Shown: positions 28,373 to 37,684 of the stretch, piece after piece
Numbering within the stretch: the stretch's first letter is position 1
How the letters are laid out: every line of letters begins with the position of its first letter
Assembly: GCA_902825845.1 (NCBI GenBank)
Contig: CADECM010000003.1
Location: forward strand, 75,028-139,027
Length of the DNA stretch: 64,000 bases
Direction: 5' to 3'
From: an uncultured beta proteobacterium
GTDB lineage: Bacteria; Pseudomonadota; Gammaproteobacteria; Burkholderiales; SG8-41
The notes under the pieces: generated by a model
Database searches by the model: none
What the model saw: only the letters and a program-made list of their open reading frames with translations
What the model was told of the DNA's origin: nothing
Position numbers and translations under genes: made by a program

Positions 28373-29788
28373 ATGCGAAAGCCTGGCCGTGTTCTGCTGG
28401 CCGCGGTACTGGCCCTTGGCGCGATCGCCGCGGCGGGCGCATGGACCGCGTACCAGGAACTGGGTCGAACCCCCGGCGAATTGATTCGTTACGCCGAGCG
28501 CAGACTGCAGGGCCACAGCACGCTGCAGCGCGCCGCTTTGCCTGTTCTGGGCGCCCTGCGCGGCTGGCTGGGCGAGGTGGGTTATGGTGAGCAACCGCCG
28601 CCGTTTGCGGTGCCGGCGCTGACCAGGATCACGCCAGCCGCGCCGCGGGCAATCGGCGCCGCCGCTGTCGTGCGAGACAATCCGCGACCGGCGCCGGCAA
28701 GCGATACGCGGCGCATTATTCGCGTCGGCCCCGGACGCCCCGTCGTGTCCATCGCCATGGCAGCGGGGCTTGCGCGTGACGGCGATATCGTCGAAATCGA
28801 TGCCGGCGAGTATTACGCCGATGCGGCGATCTGGGATCGCGCCGAACTCACGATTCGCGGTGTCGGCGGCCGCGCGCGACTGATCGCGGCGGGCGCTGCT
28901 GCCGAAGGCAAGGCGATCTGGGTGATCCGCCGCGGGCGAATAACCATCGACAACATCGAATTCATCGGCGCGCGCGTGGGCGACCGCAACGGCGCAGGCA
29001 TACGCTTCGAACAGGGACATCTTGTCGTCAGAAACTGCCTGTTTTTCGACAATGAGAACGGCCTGCTCGCGACCGGCGGCGATGGCGTGCTGGAGATCGA
29101 AACCAGCGAGTTCGGCTACAACGGCGCCGGTGATGGCCAGACCCACAACCTGTACGCCGGCAATATCAAGTCGCTGAAGGTGACCGGCAGCTATTTTCAC
29201 CATGCCAATACCGGGCATTTGCTGAAAAGCCGCGCCGCGCAAAACGACATTGCCTACAACCGACTGTCGGACGAAAGCGGCGGGCGCGCGAGCTATGAAC
29301 TGGAATTTCCCAATGGCGGCGTAGCGCGCGTCGTCGGCAACATCATTCAGCAAACCGCGCATGGCGGCAACTCGACGCTGATTTCATTTGGCGCCGAAGG
29401 CTATGCGTGGCCGCTCAACGCGCTGTACCTCGCGCATAACACGCTGGTCAACGACGAACCCGCCGGTGGCGCGTTCTTGCGCGTGGCGCCGGGCGCGCAG
29501 GTGGTCAGCACGTTCAACAATCTGCTGATCGGCAGTGGGAAATTCCATACGCCCGCACTGCGCCAGTCGAGCGGCGATGTGCGGGCCGGCTGGGACATTT
29601 TTGCGGCCGCCGCGCGTTACGACTATCGCCTGAACACCGCGGGCCGGCAATGGCGTGCCGTGTCCGCGAACGCCGCCGGGCAATCCGATCTCGTGCCGCG
29701 CAGCGAATATGTACACCCTCGGCGGCACAAGCCACTGCAGGTGGCGCCGTTATTTCCCGGCGCACTACAGACAACGGGCGCCGACTGA
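28373..29788 (+). CDS. Secreted right-handed beta-helix repeat protein
   Basis: A protein of 471 residues. The hydrophobic N-terminus (RVLLAAVLALGAIAAAGAWTAY) suggests a signal anchor. From about residue 115 the sequence has the rungs of a parallel beta-helix: VSIAMAAGLARDGDIVEIDAG, RGRITIDNIEFIGARVGDRNG, and FRNCLFF/YNRLSDE-like repeats. Such folds occur in pectin lyases, glycan epimerases and surface proteins; no catalytic set is evident, so the role is open. The ATG at 28373 is used; an upstream GTG at 28352 is possible. Confidence 0.8.
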   Translation: MRKPGRVLLAAVLALGAIAAAGAWTAYQELGRTPGELIRYAERRLQGHSTLQRAALPVLGALRGWLGEVGYGEQPPPFAVPALTRITPAAPRAIGAAAVVRDNPRPAPASDTRRIIRVGPGRPVVSIAMAAGLARDGDIVEIDAGEYYADAAIWDRAELTIRGVGGRARLIAAGAAAEGKAIWVIRRGRITIDNIEFIGARVGDRNGAGIRFEQGHLVVRNCLFFDNENGLLATGGDGVLEIETSEFGYNGAGDGQTHNLYAGNIKSLKVTGSYFHHANTGHLLKSRAAQNDIAYNRLSDESGGRASYELEFPNGGVARVVGNIIQQTAHGGNSTLISFGAEGYAWPLNALYLAHNTLVNDEPAGGAFLRVAPGAQVVSTFNNLLIGSGKFHTPALRQSSGDVRAGWDIFAAAARYDYRLNTAGRQWRAVSANAAGQSDLVPRSEYVHPRRHKPLQVAPLFPGALQTTGAD

Positions 29789-29789
29789 T

Positions 29790-30635
29790 CTAGTCGAAGA
29801 AGGCGAAGGTTCTGGTTTCGATGCTTTCGCGCGGCGGCGCATCCGCCGGCGCGGCGGGATCGTCGAAAGCGCTGTGCGCGGTGAAGCGCGAAGGTTTACT
29901 GGTATCCGAATCGAACACCTTGAACACCAGTGCCTCGTGCCGCTCCATTTGCGGAAAGTGAAACCAGATGTGTGACGGATGGTGGGCGATGTGGTAGACC
30001 TCGCCGGTGCGGTCCTTGTAACGCCGCTCGACCTTGATGAAGCCCTGCTGCGGAATGCTGCGCCCGTCGCAGATGCCCAGCGGATCGATCATCACGCTGC
30101 CGCGGATCGGGCGCCACACCTGAATGATGGCCCAGCGCTTGTTGAAGCGGCGTTCGGCCTCCGCATCACCGAGGACGTCGCGCAGGCGCCGCGGCGCGGA
30201 AGCCTCGGTGTAGTCGTTGTGCACACCCTTGACGGTGGGCCGCGCGTTCAGATTTTGCTGACCCTGCTCGTCGCTCACGCGCAGGGTGTGGTCAAACACC
30301 AGCACGTCGGCCGCGCCCGAATGTTTCTTGATCAGCGCCTTCACTTCGGCGTCATATACGTTCTTGCGCTGCGCGTCGTCGGTGAAGTCCCTGACCTGGG
30401 TGTGGTGATCCACGAAGACGAAACCGTGGGTATCGAGATCGAATGTTTGGCGCAGCGGCCTGCCGTTGCGCACGTTCATTTCGTGCTGCCGGTACTGCGG
30501 GGCTATCGCCTTGTGCGCCATTTCCGGCCAGTCGATGTAGCGCACCGGCGGTATGCCGGTGTCGACCACGTAGTTGAATTGTGCGCGGATGGTATCGGCC
30601 GCGCTGGCCGGCGGTTTTTCGGCAATGAGTGTCAT
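29790..30635 (-). CDS. CmcJ/NvfI family oxidoreductase
   Basis: A protein of 281 residues matching the CmcJ-like family: FNYVVDTGIPPVRYIDWPE, VFDHTLRV, the conserved VKGVHNDYTEASAPRRLRD, IIQVWRPIRGSVMIDPLGICD and HPSHIWFHFPQMERHEALVFK. Relatives are known from fungal and actinomycete secondary metabolism (for example CmcJ in cephamycin synthesis) and are proposed to be Fe(II)/2-oxoglutarate-type enzymes; bacterial homologues are mostly uncharacterised. Start choice: AAGGAAG lies upstream of the ATG at 30635. It is convergent with the beta-helix gene. Confidence 0.85.
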   Translation of the reverse strand: MTLIAEKPPASAADTIRAQFNYVVDTGIPPVRYIDWPEMAHKAIAPQYRQHEMNVRNGRPLRQTFDLDTHGFVFVDHHTQVRDFTDDAQRKNVYDAEVKALIKKHSGAADVLVFDHTLRVSDEQGQQNLNARPTVKGVHNDYTEASAPRRLRDVLGDAEAERRFNKRWAIIQVWRPIRGSVMIDPLGICDGRSIPQQGFIKVERRYKDRTGEVYHIAHHPSHIWFHFPQMERHEALVFKVFDSDTSKPSRFTAHSAFDDPAAPADAPPRESIETRTFAFFD

Positions 30636-30709
30636 GGCATCTTCCTTGAGCGGGTGCGTGCGCGTGATCATAGCGCTTTTCACCGTGTTGCGTTGCCTGG
30701 TGCGATGGC

Positions 30710-30744
30710 AAAAAAAAACGCCGCAAGCTTCGCAGCTTGCGGCG
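30710..30744 (-). terminator. Intrinsic terminator of the secreted Ala/Pro-rich protein gene
   Basis: A perfect 11-bp stem, CGCCGCAAGCT (30719-30729) with AGCTTGCGGCG (30734-30744), and a TCGC loop. On the minus strand it is followed by a run of nine T. It lies 72 bases beyond the stop of the gene at 30816-31358. Confidence 0.85.
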
Positions 30745-30815
30745 CCCGGCGGACTGTTACAGGAATTCGCGGGGAGGAGAAGGAATTGCCGTATCAGCCC
30801 TGTGGCCGATAGTGC

Positions 30816-31358
30816 TTACTGGCGGGTCAGCGCGGCCTGCACCGTGGGTTGCACTGGTTGCGGCGCGGCCTCAACGGGGGCGGCAACCGCGGATGGCAAA
30901 GTATCGAGGGCCGCCACCGGCGTGCTGGCTGCCTGCTGCGCGGCGGCGAGGCGCGTGGCTTCCAACTGATCGAAATACGCAATGGTCGAGGGTTGCGGAT
31001 CCGGGGTTTCCTGGAACGAACTCGGGAAGGTGGGGTTGGTCACCGTCACGTAATAGTTGGTGAACGGTATGCGCACCATTTTCACGTCGTCGTTCGCATT
31101 CGCGGCAGGCACTGGCGGCGCCGTGGTCGTACGCACGGGTTGGGCCGCGGCGGTTGCCGTCTGCACCTGGGTGGTGGTTGCTTCTTCTGTTTGCGCAACG
31201 GCCGGTGCTTCGACAGGCGCCTGTACTTCGGCAACCGGTTGTGCTGCAACCGCTTCGGCGGCAGGCGTAACCTCACTGTTGATGGCGGCAATGCCGGCCG
31301 TTGTGCCGGCGATAACACCGGCGAGGACTAAGGCGATGGTGACAGGACGCTTATGCAT
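30816..31358 (-). CDS. Secreted Ala/Pro/Gln-rich protein of unknown function
   Basis: A protein of 180 residues: a signal peptide or anchor (VTIALVLAGVIAGTTAGIAA), a low-complexity Ala/Pro/Val/Gln/Thr-rich middle (about 30-85), a short ordered segment MVRIPFTNYYVTVTNPTFPS, and another low-complexity tail. The ordered segment is the only likely folded part. CAGGAGAAC precedes the ATG, and an intrinsic terminator follows, so it is a real monocistronic gene. I do not recognise a family. Confidence 0.7.
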   Translation of the reverse strand: MHKRPVTIALVLAGVIAGTTAGIAAINSEVTPAAEAVAAQPVAEVQAPVEAPAVAQTEEATTTQVQTATAAAQPVRTTTAPPVPAANANDDVKMVRIPFTNYYVTVTNPTFPSSFQETPDPQPSTIAYFDQLEATRLAAAQQAASTPVAALDTLPSAVAAPVEAAPQPVQPTVQAALTRQ

Positions 31359-32065
31359 TGCTGGTTCTCCTGGGTTGGGGTCAAGCTCTTGTTGAAAACG
31401 GGAACGAAACCGAAAAGCATGCGTTACTGGCGAGTCTGACCCTGGCGCCGCGGCACGGTTCGGTATATTTTTTGGTCAGCAACAGTTAAGAAAAACTAAG
31501 TAAGTTGTTTTACAAAAACTCTTTAAAAACATATAGTTATAAAATTTCATCAAGCGCGCCGCAAAAGCGCACAGTGTCTTGTTGAAGGTTAGTGTCACGG
31601 TGCTGCAATGAGAGAAACATCCGCGGCGCGAGCGCGCGGATGGCGGCAATCGCTGCTGCCGCTTTCACGTCCTCGATGCATGGCGCCTGTTTCGCGCGAT
31701 CCCGGCGGCATATCGGCGCGCACTCGAGCGCGGCGGCAGGCCTTCATTTGCATTTCGACGCCCACGAATCCACGGCTGTTCGATCTGTGTTTTTGAAATT
31801 GCGCGTCGACATGTTCATGCGGCATCGCGAGGTCGGGGAGGGGGCGTCGCCTCGCCGCTGAAAACGACAATGAAAATTTGCCATCGGCCAGTGTGGCAAG
31901 TATCGCGGCGCGGGTGTTGACGACGAATTCGGCGATGGGCGCGGTTGAGCCTCATGGGTTCCTTTCACGATCGAATCGCTTGCTTGCTTCAGTCTGGTTG
32001 TAGGAACATACATGAAAGAATACACAGCACCATTGCACCAACTCATCACAAAAGGATCGCAGATC
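31359..32065. other. Intergenic region with no supported gene
   Basis: About 700 bases. Short frames here are low-complexity and run in conflicting directions, so none is called. The first part (31440-31550) is AT-rich and includes a dispersed element at 31501-31547. Confidence 0.5.
31501..31547 (-). repeat. AT-rich dispersed element, copy D
   Basis: On the minus strand it reads TAACTATATGTTTTTAAA followed by GAG, 17 of 18 bases identical to copy E (36801-36837). It is 143 bases upstream of the secreted-protein gene and points the same way. Confidence 0.7.
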
Positions 32066-33073
32066 ATGGCAAGCACAAACGGCTGGGGACTCATCGGCAC
32101 CGGCAGGATCGCGGAAGACCGCGTGCTGCCCGCGATCAATTCGTACGACGGCAACCGGCTGGTCGGCGTGGTGAGCCGCACGCAGGCGCGCGCCGACGAT
32201 TTTGCAAGGCGCTTCAACGCGCGGCACGCGTATACCGATTATGGCGGCCTGCTGCGCAATCCCGATGTGACGGTGATTGCCATCCACACCCCGAATGCGC
32301 AGCACGCCGAACAGGCGATTGCCGCCGCGCGTGCCGGCAAGCACGTGTTCTGCGACAAGCCGATGGCCACCTCAGCGGCGGATGCCGAACGCATCGTGCG
32401 CGAATGCGAAAAGGCCGGCGTCACGCTGGGCGTCAATTTTCACAACCGCCATATGCCGTGCTTTGTCGAGACGCGGCGCGTGGTGCAAAGCGGCGAAATC
32501 GGCGACGTGCTGATGGTGCAGCTTGAGGCGGGCGCGGGCCGCGGCGCGGCGAGCGTGGCACAAACCTGGCGCCAGGATCCCGCGATGGCGGGCCTCGGCA
32601 CCACCATGAACGTGGGCACCCATGTCTATGACATTCTGCGTTACATCCTGGGATCAGAAATCATCACCGTGACGGCGATGTTCGATACCGCACCCGGCGT
32701 GATGGAAGCCACGTCGCTGGCCACCTTCAAGTTCGCCAACGGCGCCATGGCGCAAGTGAATGTGAATCAATCGACCCCCAATCCGTACAATGACTTTGTG
32801 ATCTATGGCAGCAAGGGGCGCATTACCGGCCGCGCCCTCACCCGCAGCCGCGCCGGCGGCGAACTGCTGGTGCGCCTGAACGACGGCAACGAGCGCAAGA
32901 CCGAATACCCGGCGATCAACGCGCACGCGGCGTGCGTGGTGGCGTTCAGCAAGGCGTTGCTGGAAGGCGGCGCGCCAGCCGCATCGGGAATCGACGGCCT
33001 GCGCAGCGTGCAGCTCACCGACGCGATGGGCAAGTCGGCGTGGGAAGGCGTGCACGTGCGGCTGGCGGGATAG
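32066..33073 (+). CDS. Gfo/Idh/MocA family oxidoreductase
   Basis: A protein of 335 residues: N-terminal Rossmann fold (NGWGLIGTGRIAEDRVLPAI), the family's EKP-like motif as FCDKPMATSAADAERIV, and the C-terminal alpha/beta domain with GTTMNVGTHVYDILRYILG. The catalytic-His region of the family is seen as GTHVYD. Members oxidise or reduce sugars, inositols and related compounds with NAD(P). AAAGG lies about ten bases before the ATG at 32066, preferred over the ATG at 32012. This is the first of three family members in the window. Confidence 0.9.
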   Translation: MASTNGWGLIGTGRIAEDRVLPAINSYDGNRLVGVVSRTQARADDFARRFNARHAYTDYGGLLRNPDVTVIAIHTPNAQHAEQAIAAARAGKHVFCDKPMATSAADAERIVRECEKAGVTLGVNFHNRHMPCFVETRRVVQSGEIGDVLMVQLEAGAGRGAASVAQTWRQDPAMAGLGTTMNVGTHVYDILRYILGSEIITVTAMFDTAPGVMEATSLATFKFANGAMAQVNVNQSTPNPYNDFVIYGSKGRITGRALTRSRAGGELLVRLNDGNERKTEYPAINAHAACVVAFSKALLEGGAPAASGIDGLRSVQLTDAMGKSAWEGVHVRLAG

Positions 33074-33309
33074 TGGCCTGCGGTTTGCGAGGGATTGACC
33101 ACCCTGTAGCGCGGGACAAGTGAATCAGGTCTCACCGTACCCGGAAAGCAGCGTGCGTCATTGAGATGCACTGCGCGCGCATGGCCGGGGCCTGTTGCGG
33201 CCAGGCAACTGACTGCCGCGGGCGCCGCTGTCCGGCAGCGGCGCTTACGGTAAGGTTAGGGAGTTCGGCTTTACCAAGGCAGGCGAAGAGCCGCGGCGTA
33301 AGGCGTGTT

Positions 33310-34182
33310 TCAGGCGGAATGCGCCTTCTCGTCCGCCGGCGCCGCGGTGGACGGCGCATCCTGCGGCTCGTGATAGAAGTAGATGCCGAAGGTCATGCGC
33401 GCGAACTGCTCCGGCGCGGATTCGCGCGTCGCCGCCAGGGCCTCGGCGGCCCTGGAATTGACGCCGCGCAGCGCGCGCATGCCGAGCTTCACCGCGGCTT
33501 CGCCGATCCTGTTCACCGCGGCGGCGTCCAGTCCGTCGTAATGAACGCAGCGTTCCAGCATCGGCGGCCTGCCGCCGGTGACGTTGTGCGCGATGGCGGC
33601 GGCATGGTCATGCAGGTCGAGGCCGAAGTAAAACATTTTTTCGGCGTAACCTTTTTCGGGAATGAAAGCGTCCGTCTGCAGACAGACTTCGTTGTCCATA
33701 TTGATCGTGGCGATGCCCCGGCGCAGCCATTCATCGAGCAGTGCGCGGGGATGAATGTCGGTGCTGATGCTTTTGACCAGTGCTTCGAACGACATGTCGC
33801 CACCGTCCTGCGCGAATCGCGCCAGCGGTTTCGGCACGCCTTCTTCATCCACCAGCGCCGGATTGGCGTTCCACGCGGCAATGATCTGCGCGCCCAGTGA
33901 CACGTCGGCCGGAATCGCCGCGCGCGCCTCGGCTGGCGCATGGCGCAGGCGTTTCACATCCTTGCGGTGGACCCCGGAAATCAGGCTCACGCGCGAATCG
34001 GTCTGGCGCTTGGTGTTCAGGGCAAATTCGCGGTCGGCGACTTCGACATACAGGCCCTTCAGCATCTCGGCGGCGGCGGGGTAGTGCAGGCCGCGTGTCA
34101 GCATCAGCCGCACCAGCGGCAGCATCACCCGACGCAGCGCGCGTGCGAAAGCCGTTTGCATATCGTTACTGTCATGATCCAT
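33310..34182 (-). CDS. DUF6502 family protein, possible winged-helix N-terminus
   Basis: A protein of 290 residues. The N-terminal third (ALRRVMLPLVRLMLTRGLHY, then RQTDSRVSLISGVHRKDVKR) looks like a winged helix-turn-helix: the SRVSLISGVHRKDVKRL stretch fits a recognition-helix pattern. The remainder (LDEWLRRGIATINMDNEVCL, FYFGLDLHDHAAAIAHNV) matches uncharacterised proteins annotated DUF6502. An imperfect dyad lies upstream of its start, consistent with autoregulation, but this is inference. Confidence 0.75.
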   Translation of the reverse strand: MDHDSNDMQTAFARALRRVMLPLVRLMLTRGLHYPAAAEMLKGLYVEVADREFALNTKRQTDSRVSLISGVHRKDVKRLRHAPAEARAAIPADVSLGAQIIAAWNANPALVDEEGVPKPLARFAQDGGDMSFEALVKSISTDIHPRALLDEWLRRGIATINMDNEVCLQTDAFIPEKGYAEKMFYFGLDLHDHAAAIAHNVTGGRPPMLERCVHYDGLDAAAVNRIGEAAVKLGMRALRGVNSRAAEALAATRESAPEQFARMTFGIYFYHEPQDAPSTAAPADEKAHSA

Positions 34183-34765
34183 GGCGGTATTCGTGGCTCA
34201 GGTTCGTGCCGTAAGGTGCGACAGACGATGGTAACATTTTATGGGAAATATTACCTTTCCAGAGGGCCGAATGGATTGCATTTAATCCGTCTTGCAGCGC
34301 GCACCAAGCGATACCGCGCGCGCGGTAGGCAGCAGGACCGTGCGGCTCAAGCCACGGCGCCGGCGCAGCGGACTCCGGTAACGAGCGCAAGCAAATGCGA
34401 GCGCGTGCCGGCGCCGGTGTGGGTCGCGCTCGAACGCCGGGCGCTGGGGCCGGCAGTAGGTGCAATCGCCGGACTTCGGGCGCTTCGCCGCGCAAACGGC
34501 CCGCTGAACCATGCGCCACAGCAGCGGTGAATCGTTGGTGTCCCGCCATTAGCGGGAGTATCTCGATCTCGGCGCACGCCAGGGCCTGCTGCGCGAGATT
34601 GCGAAAATCACGGGCGGTCGCATGCTGCCGCTATCGTCTGCCGGCGTGAAGCGCGCGAGCGTGCGCGGCACTACCGGACGCGGCCGCGGCAGCCGTTTCG
34701 CCGTTGGCGCGCCGTCTCTTTCTGCAGGTCAGACATTGGCTTTGGCAGTGATCGTGGGCTGACGG
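34183..34765. other. Intergenic region, possible gene remnant
   Basis: No intact gene is supported. An upstream dyad lies at 34230-34255. A stop-free stretch of 69 codons (34553-34762, plus strand) reads REYLDLGARQGLLREIAKIT and so on, with no start codon; it may be the tail of a lost gene, but I cannot name it. Confidence 0.45.
34230..34255 (-). promoter_or_regulatory. Dyad upstream of the DUF6502 gene (operator candidate)
   Basis: GGTAA-C-ATTT, six bases, AAAT-A-TTACC form an interrupted palindrome in a GC-rich context, about 48 bases upstream of the DUF6502 start. This is the spacing expected for an operator or -10/-35 overlap. Confidence 0.45.
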
Positions 34766-35749
34766 CTACGGCAGCGGCACGCACGCGTCCGCTTGCCACT
34801 GGGTAGCGGAGGGGCATACGCAGCCGGTGTCCGCAGGCCCCGGCGCTTGTCCACCCGGGCATGTCGGATCGGCTTTGGGCCGGGCAGCGGGCTGCATCGG
34901 CTGGGACGGTTTAATGATCAGTTGTGATCCGTCTCCCTGCGTGCGGGGTGGGGATGGTGCCGGCCCCTCGGCTGGCGTTGCTCTTGCGGCGCCCGGCGGC
35001 GCGCCCAGATTGGTTGGCAACGGCGCTTGCGGCGAGGGCGTCGGTGATGGCGCTGCCGCCGGTGCGGGTGTCGGCGGCAGTGCCGGTGGTGGCACGGGCG
35101 TTGGCGAAGGCGTCGACTCAGGCGTCGACTCAGGCGCGGCCGTGGGCGCTGAAGCAGGTGCCGGCCCAGCGGAGGGCGCAGGCGCCGGCGCGGGGGGTGC
35201 AGGCGTTCCCGTGGCGGGCGCCGCAGCCGGGTCGGCGCAGGGATCCGGCGTACTGCTCAATGGCACCACACACTGTGGACCGCCGCCCGCGGTCAAGGGC
35301 AGGGCAAAGCGCACCACGTCGTTGCGGATTTCCGCACCGGGTTCCACTTGATTTTCGCGGCTTAGAATTTTGAACGCTTCGCGGGCAGCCTCCACGCCTT
35401 GTGATCCGTGGCGGTCGGCGCGCGCGCACACCACCAGCACGGGACGCCACCCGGATGCGGGGTCGCCCTGGACCGCCGCCATGGCGATCGACAGCCGCGC
35501 AATGAGGGTGTCAATGGCAGCGCCCGCCTGCCCCGCAAGATCATTGCATTTGCCGGCGCCGCCCTGTGCCAGTGTCGTGCTCATGCGGGTGCGCGCGGCG
35601 TCGTACTGGACCAGGATTTCCGCCGCGCGTGCGCGGTCGGCATACTGCCGATAGGTCACGATCGCGATCGCACTGAGAATCCCGACGATGGCCAGCGCCA
35701 CCATGATTTCCGTAAGCGTGAATCCGCGCTGGCGGGGTAGCTGTTTCAT
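34766..35749 (-). CDS. Prepilin-like protein with Pro/Ala-rich region and Cys-containing tail
   Basis: A protein of 327 residues. The N-terminus is a type IV prepilin leader and helix: RGFTLTEIMVALAIVGILSA, with the cleavage site after Gly and Glu at mature position 5. A small globular domain follows (about 40-155), then a long Pro/Ala/Thr/Ser linker (about 165-265), and a tail with four cysteines (CPGG, GCVCPS, ACVPLP). The linker and Cys tail are unusual for a pilin. No other pilus genes are nearby, so it is an orphan pseudopilin-like protein. The ATG at 35749 is used because it puts the leader at the N-terminus. Confidence 0.8.
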   Translation of the reverse strand: MKQLPRQRGFTLTEIMVALAIVGILSAIAIVTYRQYADRARAAEILVQYDAARTRMSTTLAQGGAGKCNDLAGQAGAAIDTLIARLSIAMAAVQGDPASGWRPVLVVCARADRHGSQGVEAAREAFKILSRENQVEPGAEIRNDVVRFALPLTAGGGPQCVVPLSSTPDPCADPAAAPATGTPAPPAPAPAPSAGPAPASAPTAAPESTPESTPSPTPVPPPALPPTPAPAAAPSPTPSPQAPLPTNLGAPPGAARATPAEGPAPSPPRTQGDGSQLIIKPSQPMQPAARPKADPTCPGGQAPGPADTGCVCPSATQWQADACVPLP

Positions 35750-35807
35750 GGCAGAGCGTGGCCGGGTCACGATCCGTGCCGGCGCCAATCCTGGCGCCGC
35801 AGCCGGC

Positions 35808-36785
35808 TTACTCGACCTTGGCGCCCGACAGCGTCACCACCTTTTGCCACTTGGCATACTCCGCGTTGATGAACGTGGTGAATGCTTCGGGCGTTACCGG
35901 CGCCGCCGAAACGCCGTTGTCAAAAAAGCGCTTTTTGAGGTCGGGCTGGGCAAGGGCTTTCAGCATCGCCGCATGCACGTTGGCCAGAAGCGCCTTGGCG
36001 GTGCCTTTGGGCATGGCATAGCCCTGCCACACGGTGACTTCAAAATCCGCTACTCCGGATTCCATGATGGTCGGTATCTGCGGTAATTGTTCCGCGCGTT
36101 TGGCCGAGGTGACGGCCAGCGCGCGCAGCCGGCCCGATTTGATGTGGGGCAGGGGGCCGGGCAGGTTGAAAAAGAACGATTGTATTTCGCCGGATATGGT
36201 GTCGGTGTAGCCCTGTGACGAGACCTTGTACGGCACATGGATCATGTCGACCCCGGTCGCGGTCTTGAAGAATTCCATGGTCAGATGCGGCGAGGCGCCC
36301 ACGCCGGAGGAGGCAAATTTGTACTTGCCCGGGTTCGCCTTGGCGAGTTTGATGAATTCGCCGACGGTCTTGACCGGCAATTTCATGTTGACACACAAAA
36401 TGTTGGGCATGGTCGCGTAGAGTGACACCGGTGTGAAGTCGCGGCGCGGATCGTACGGGAGCTTCTTGTACAGCTGGGGCGTGATGGTCTGGTTGATGCC
36501 GTAGGTGAGAATCGTGTAGCCGTCGGGCGCGGCTTTCGCGGCCATGTCGGTGCCGAGTATGCCGCCCGCGCCGGGCCGGTTGTCCACGATCAACGGTTGT
36601 CCCCACGCTTCGCTGAAACGCTGCGCAAAAATGCGGCCGACGATATCGGTGGAGCCGCCGGCGCCAAACGGCAGGATCAGGCGGCCCGGTTTGGAGGGGT
36701 ACGTGTCGGCTGCGTGCGCGGCACCCGCGCACACCGCGAAAATCGTGGTAATGCCGGCTTGGAACAAAGAACGGTTGCAAAACAT
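35808..36785 (-). CDS. Bug/TctC-type periplasmic solute-binding receptor
   Basis: A protein of 325 residues with a cleavable signal peptide ending near AGAAHAAD. Receptor signatures are LILPFGAGGSTDIVGRIFAQ, NRPGAGGILGTDMAAKAAPD, GVDMIHVPYK and a C-terminal FINAEYAKWQKVV. It binds a carboxylate or similar ligand in the periplasm. No TctAB genes occur nearby. An AT-rich dispersed element lies 16 bases upstream of its ATG in the same orientation. The flavin reductase gene follows upstream on the same strand. Confidence 0.92.
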   Translation of the reverse strand: MFCNRSLFQAGITTIFAVCAGAAHAADTYPSKPGRLILPFGAGGSTDIVGRIFAQRFSEAWGQPLIVDNRPGAGGILGTDMAAKAAPDGYTILTYGINQTITPQLYKKLPYDPRRDFTPVSLYATMPNILCVNMKLPVKTVGEFIKLAKANPGKYKFASSGVGASPHLTMEFFKTATGVDMIHVPYKVSSQGYTDTISGEIQSFFFNLPGPLPHIKSGRLRALAVTSAKRAEQLPQIPTIMESGVADFEVTVWQGYAMPKGTAKALLANVHAAMLKALAQPDLKKRFFDNGVSAAPVTPEAFTTFINAEYAKWQKVVTLSGAKVE

Positions 36786-36800
36786 GGTCGGTCGTCTTTC

Positions 36801-36837
36801 AAAAAGTTGTTTAAAAACATGTAGTTATGTAAATTTT
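36801..36837 (-). repeat. AT-rich dispersed element, copy E
   Basis: On the minus strand it reads TAACTACATGTTTTTAAA followed by CAAC. It lies between the flavin reductase gene and the Bug gene, directly upstream of the latter. Confidence 0.7.
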
Positions 36838-36878
36838 CTGCGGCGGGATCGGCACCGGCCGCAGGTGTTGTCGCGGTG

Positions 36879-37559
36879 TCAGCGCTTGACTGCGCGCGGC
36901 ATTTTTTCCTGGCCCTGGGTGCCCTGCACGTCCTTCCAGAACGGGCGCGCGACATTCACCAGCTCACCCAGTTGCGCATAACCGGAGCCGGACAGGCGGC
37001 ATACCGGGTCGAGCAGTCGCGGATCGATGCGTCCGTCTTTCCAAACGCCTGGCGTGACATGCGTGTGCACGATGCGGCCCAGCACGATGTTGGTGTTGTG
37101 GTCGGTGATGATCTGTTTCACTTCGCATTCGATGTGCGCGCGCGCTTCGAGTACGCGAAACGGCTTTACCTTGGCCGACGGCGCGGCGGTCAGGCCCGCC
37201 CAGCCGAATTCGCTTTCATCGTGCGGAAAATCGGTGGAGGTGAAATTCATTTTCTCCAGCACGTGCATGGTGACGATATTGGCGACGAACTGCGGCACCT
37301 CCCGCAGATTGCGCAGGCTGTCCTTGATGCCGGTCGACGCAAACGCCACATATGGCGGATCATTGCCCATCATGTTGAAGTACGAATACGGCGCCACGTT
37401 ACTGACGCCCTTGGCCGAAATCGTCGAAATCCAGCCGATGGGGCGCGGAATCACCAGCGCGGTCATCAGGTGATAAAACTGTTGCGCCTCCCAGTCGTGC
37501 GGTCCGACTTCCAGATCGCGGTCGAGTGTCTGTGGGGGGCTGCTGTGTGATGCGGTCAT
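36879..37559 (-). CDS. Flavin reductase family protein (FMN-binding split barrel)
   Basis: A protein of 226 residues with the flavin_reduct domain: FYHLMTALVIPRPIGWISTI, SNVAPYSYFNMMGNDPPYVA and KDSLRNLREVPQFVANIVT. It binds FMN and may supply reduced flavin or act as an oxidoreductase itself. AAAGG lies upstream of its start. The Bug receptor gene follows on the same strand, so a joint role is possible. Confidence 0.9.
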   Translation of the reverse strand: MTASHSSPPQTLDRDLEVGPHDWEAQQFYHLMTALVIPRPIGWISTISAKGVSNVAPYSYFNMMGNDPPYVAFASTGIKDSLRNLREVPQFVANIVTMHVLEKMNFTSTDFPHDESEFGWAGLTAAPSAKVKPFRVLEARAHIECEVKQIITDHNTNIVLGRIVHTHVTPGVWKDGRIDPRLLDPVCRLSGSGYAQLGELVNVARPFWKDVQGTQGQEKMPRAVKR

Positions 37560-37684
37560 TGTGTTACCTTTCTGTTGTGCAGCAAAAATAGTAGCACGAA
37601 GGCACGCAGCTGCGTCGCGCCGGAGCGTGGCGGGTGACGCGCTGCGCCGCGGGATCGTCAGAACTTTTTTTCAGGGAGAAAATC

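Noticed and set aside
31592-31861. Short frames before the Gfo/Idh/MocA gene
   Set aside because: Frames on both strands overlap, with Arg-rich composition and no supporting start signal.
34553-34762. Stop-free stretch that resembles the end of a protein
   Set aside because: There is no start codon and it is short; not enough to call a pseudogene of a named family.
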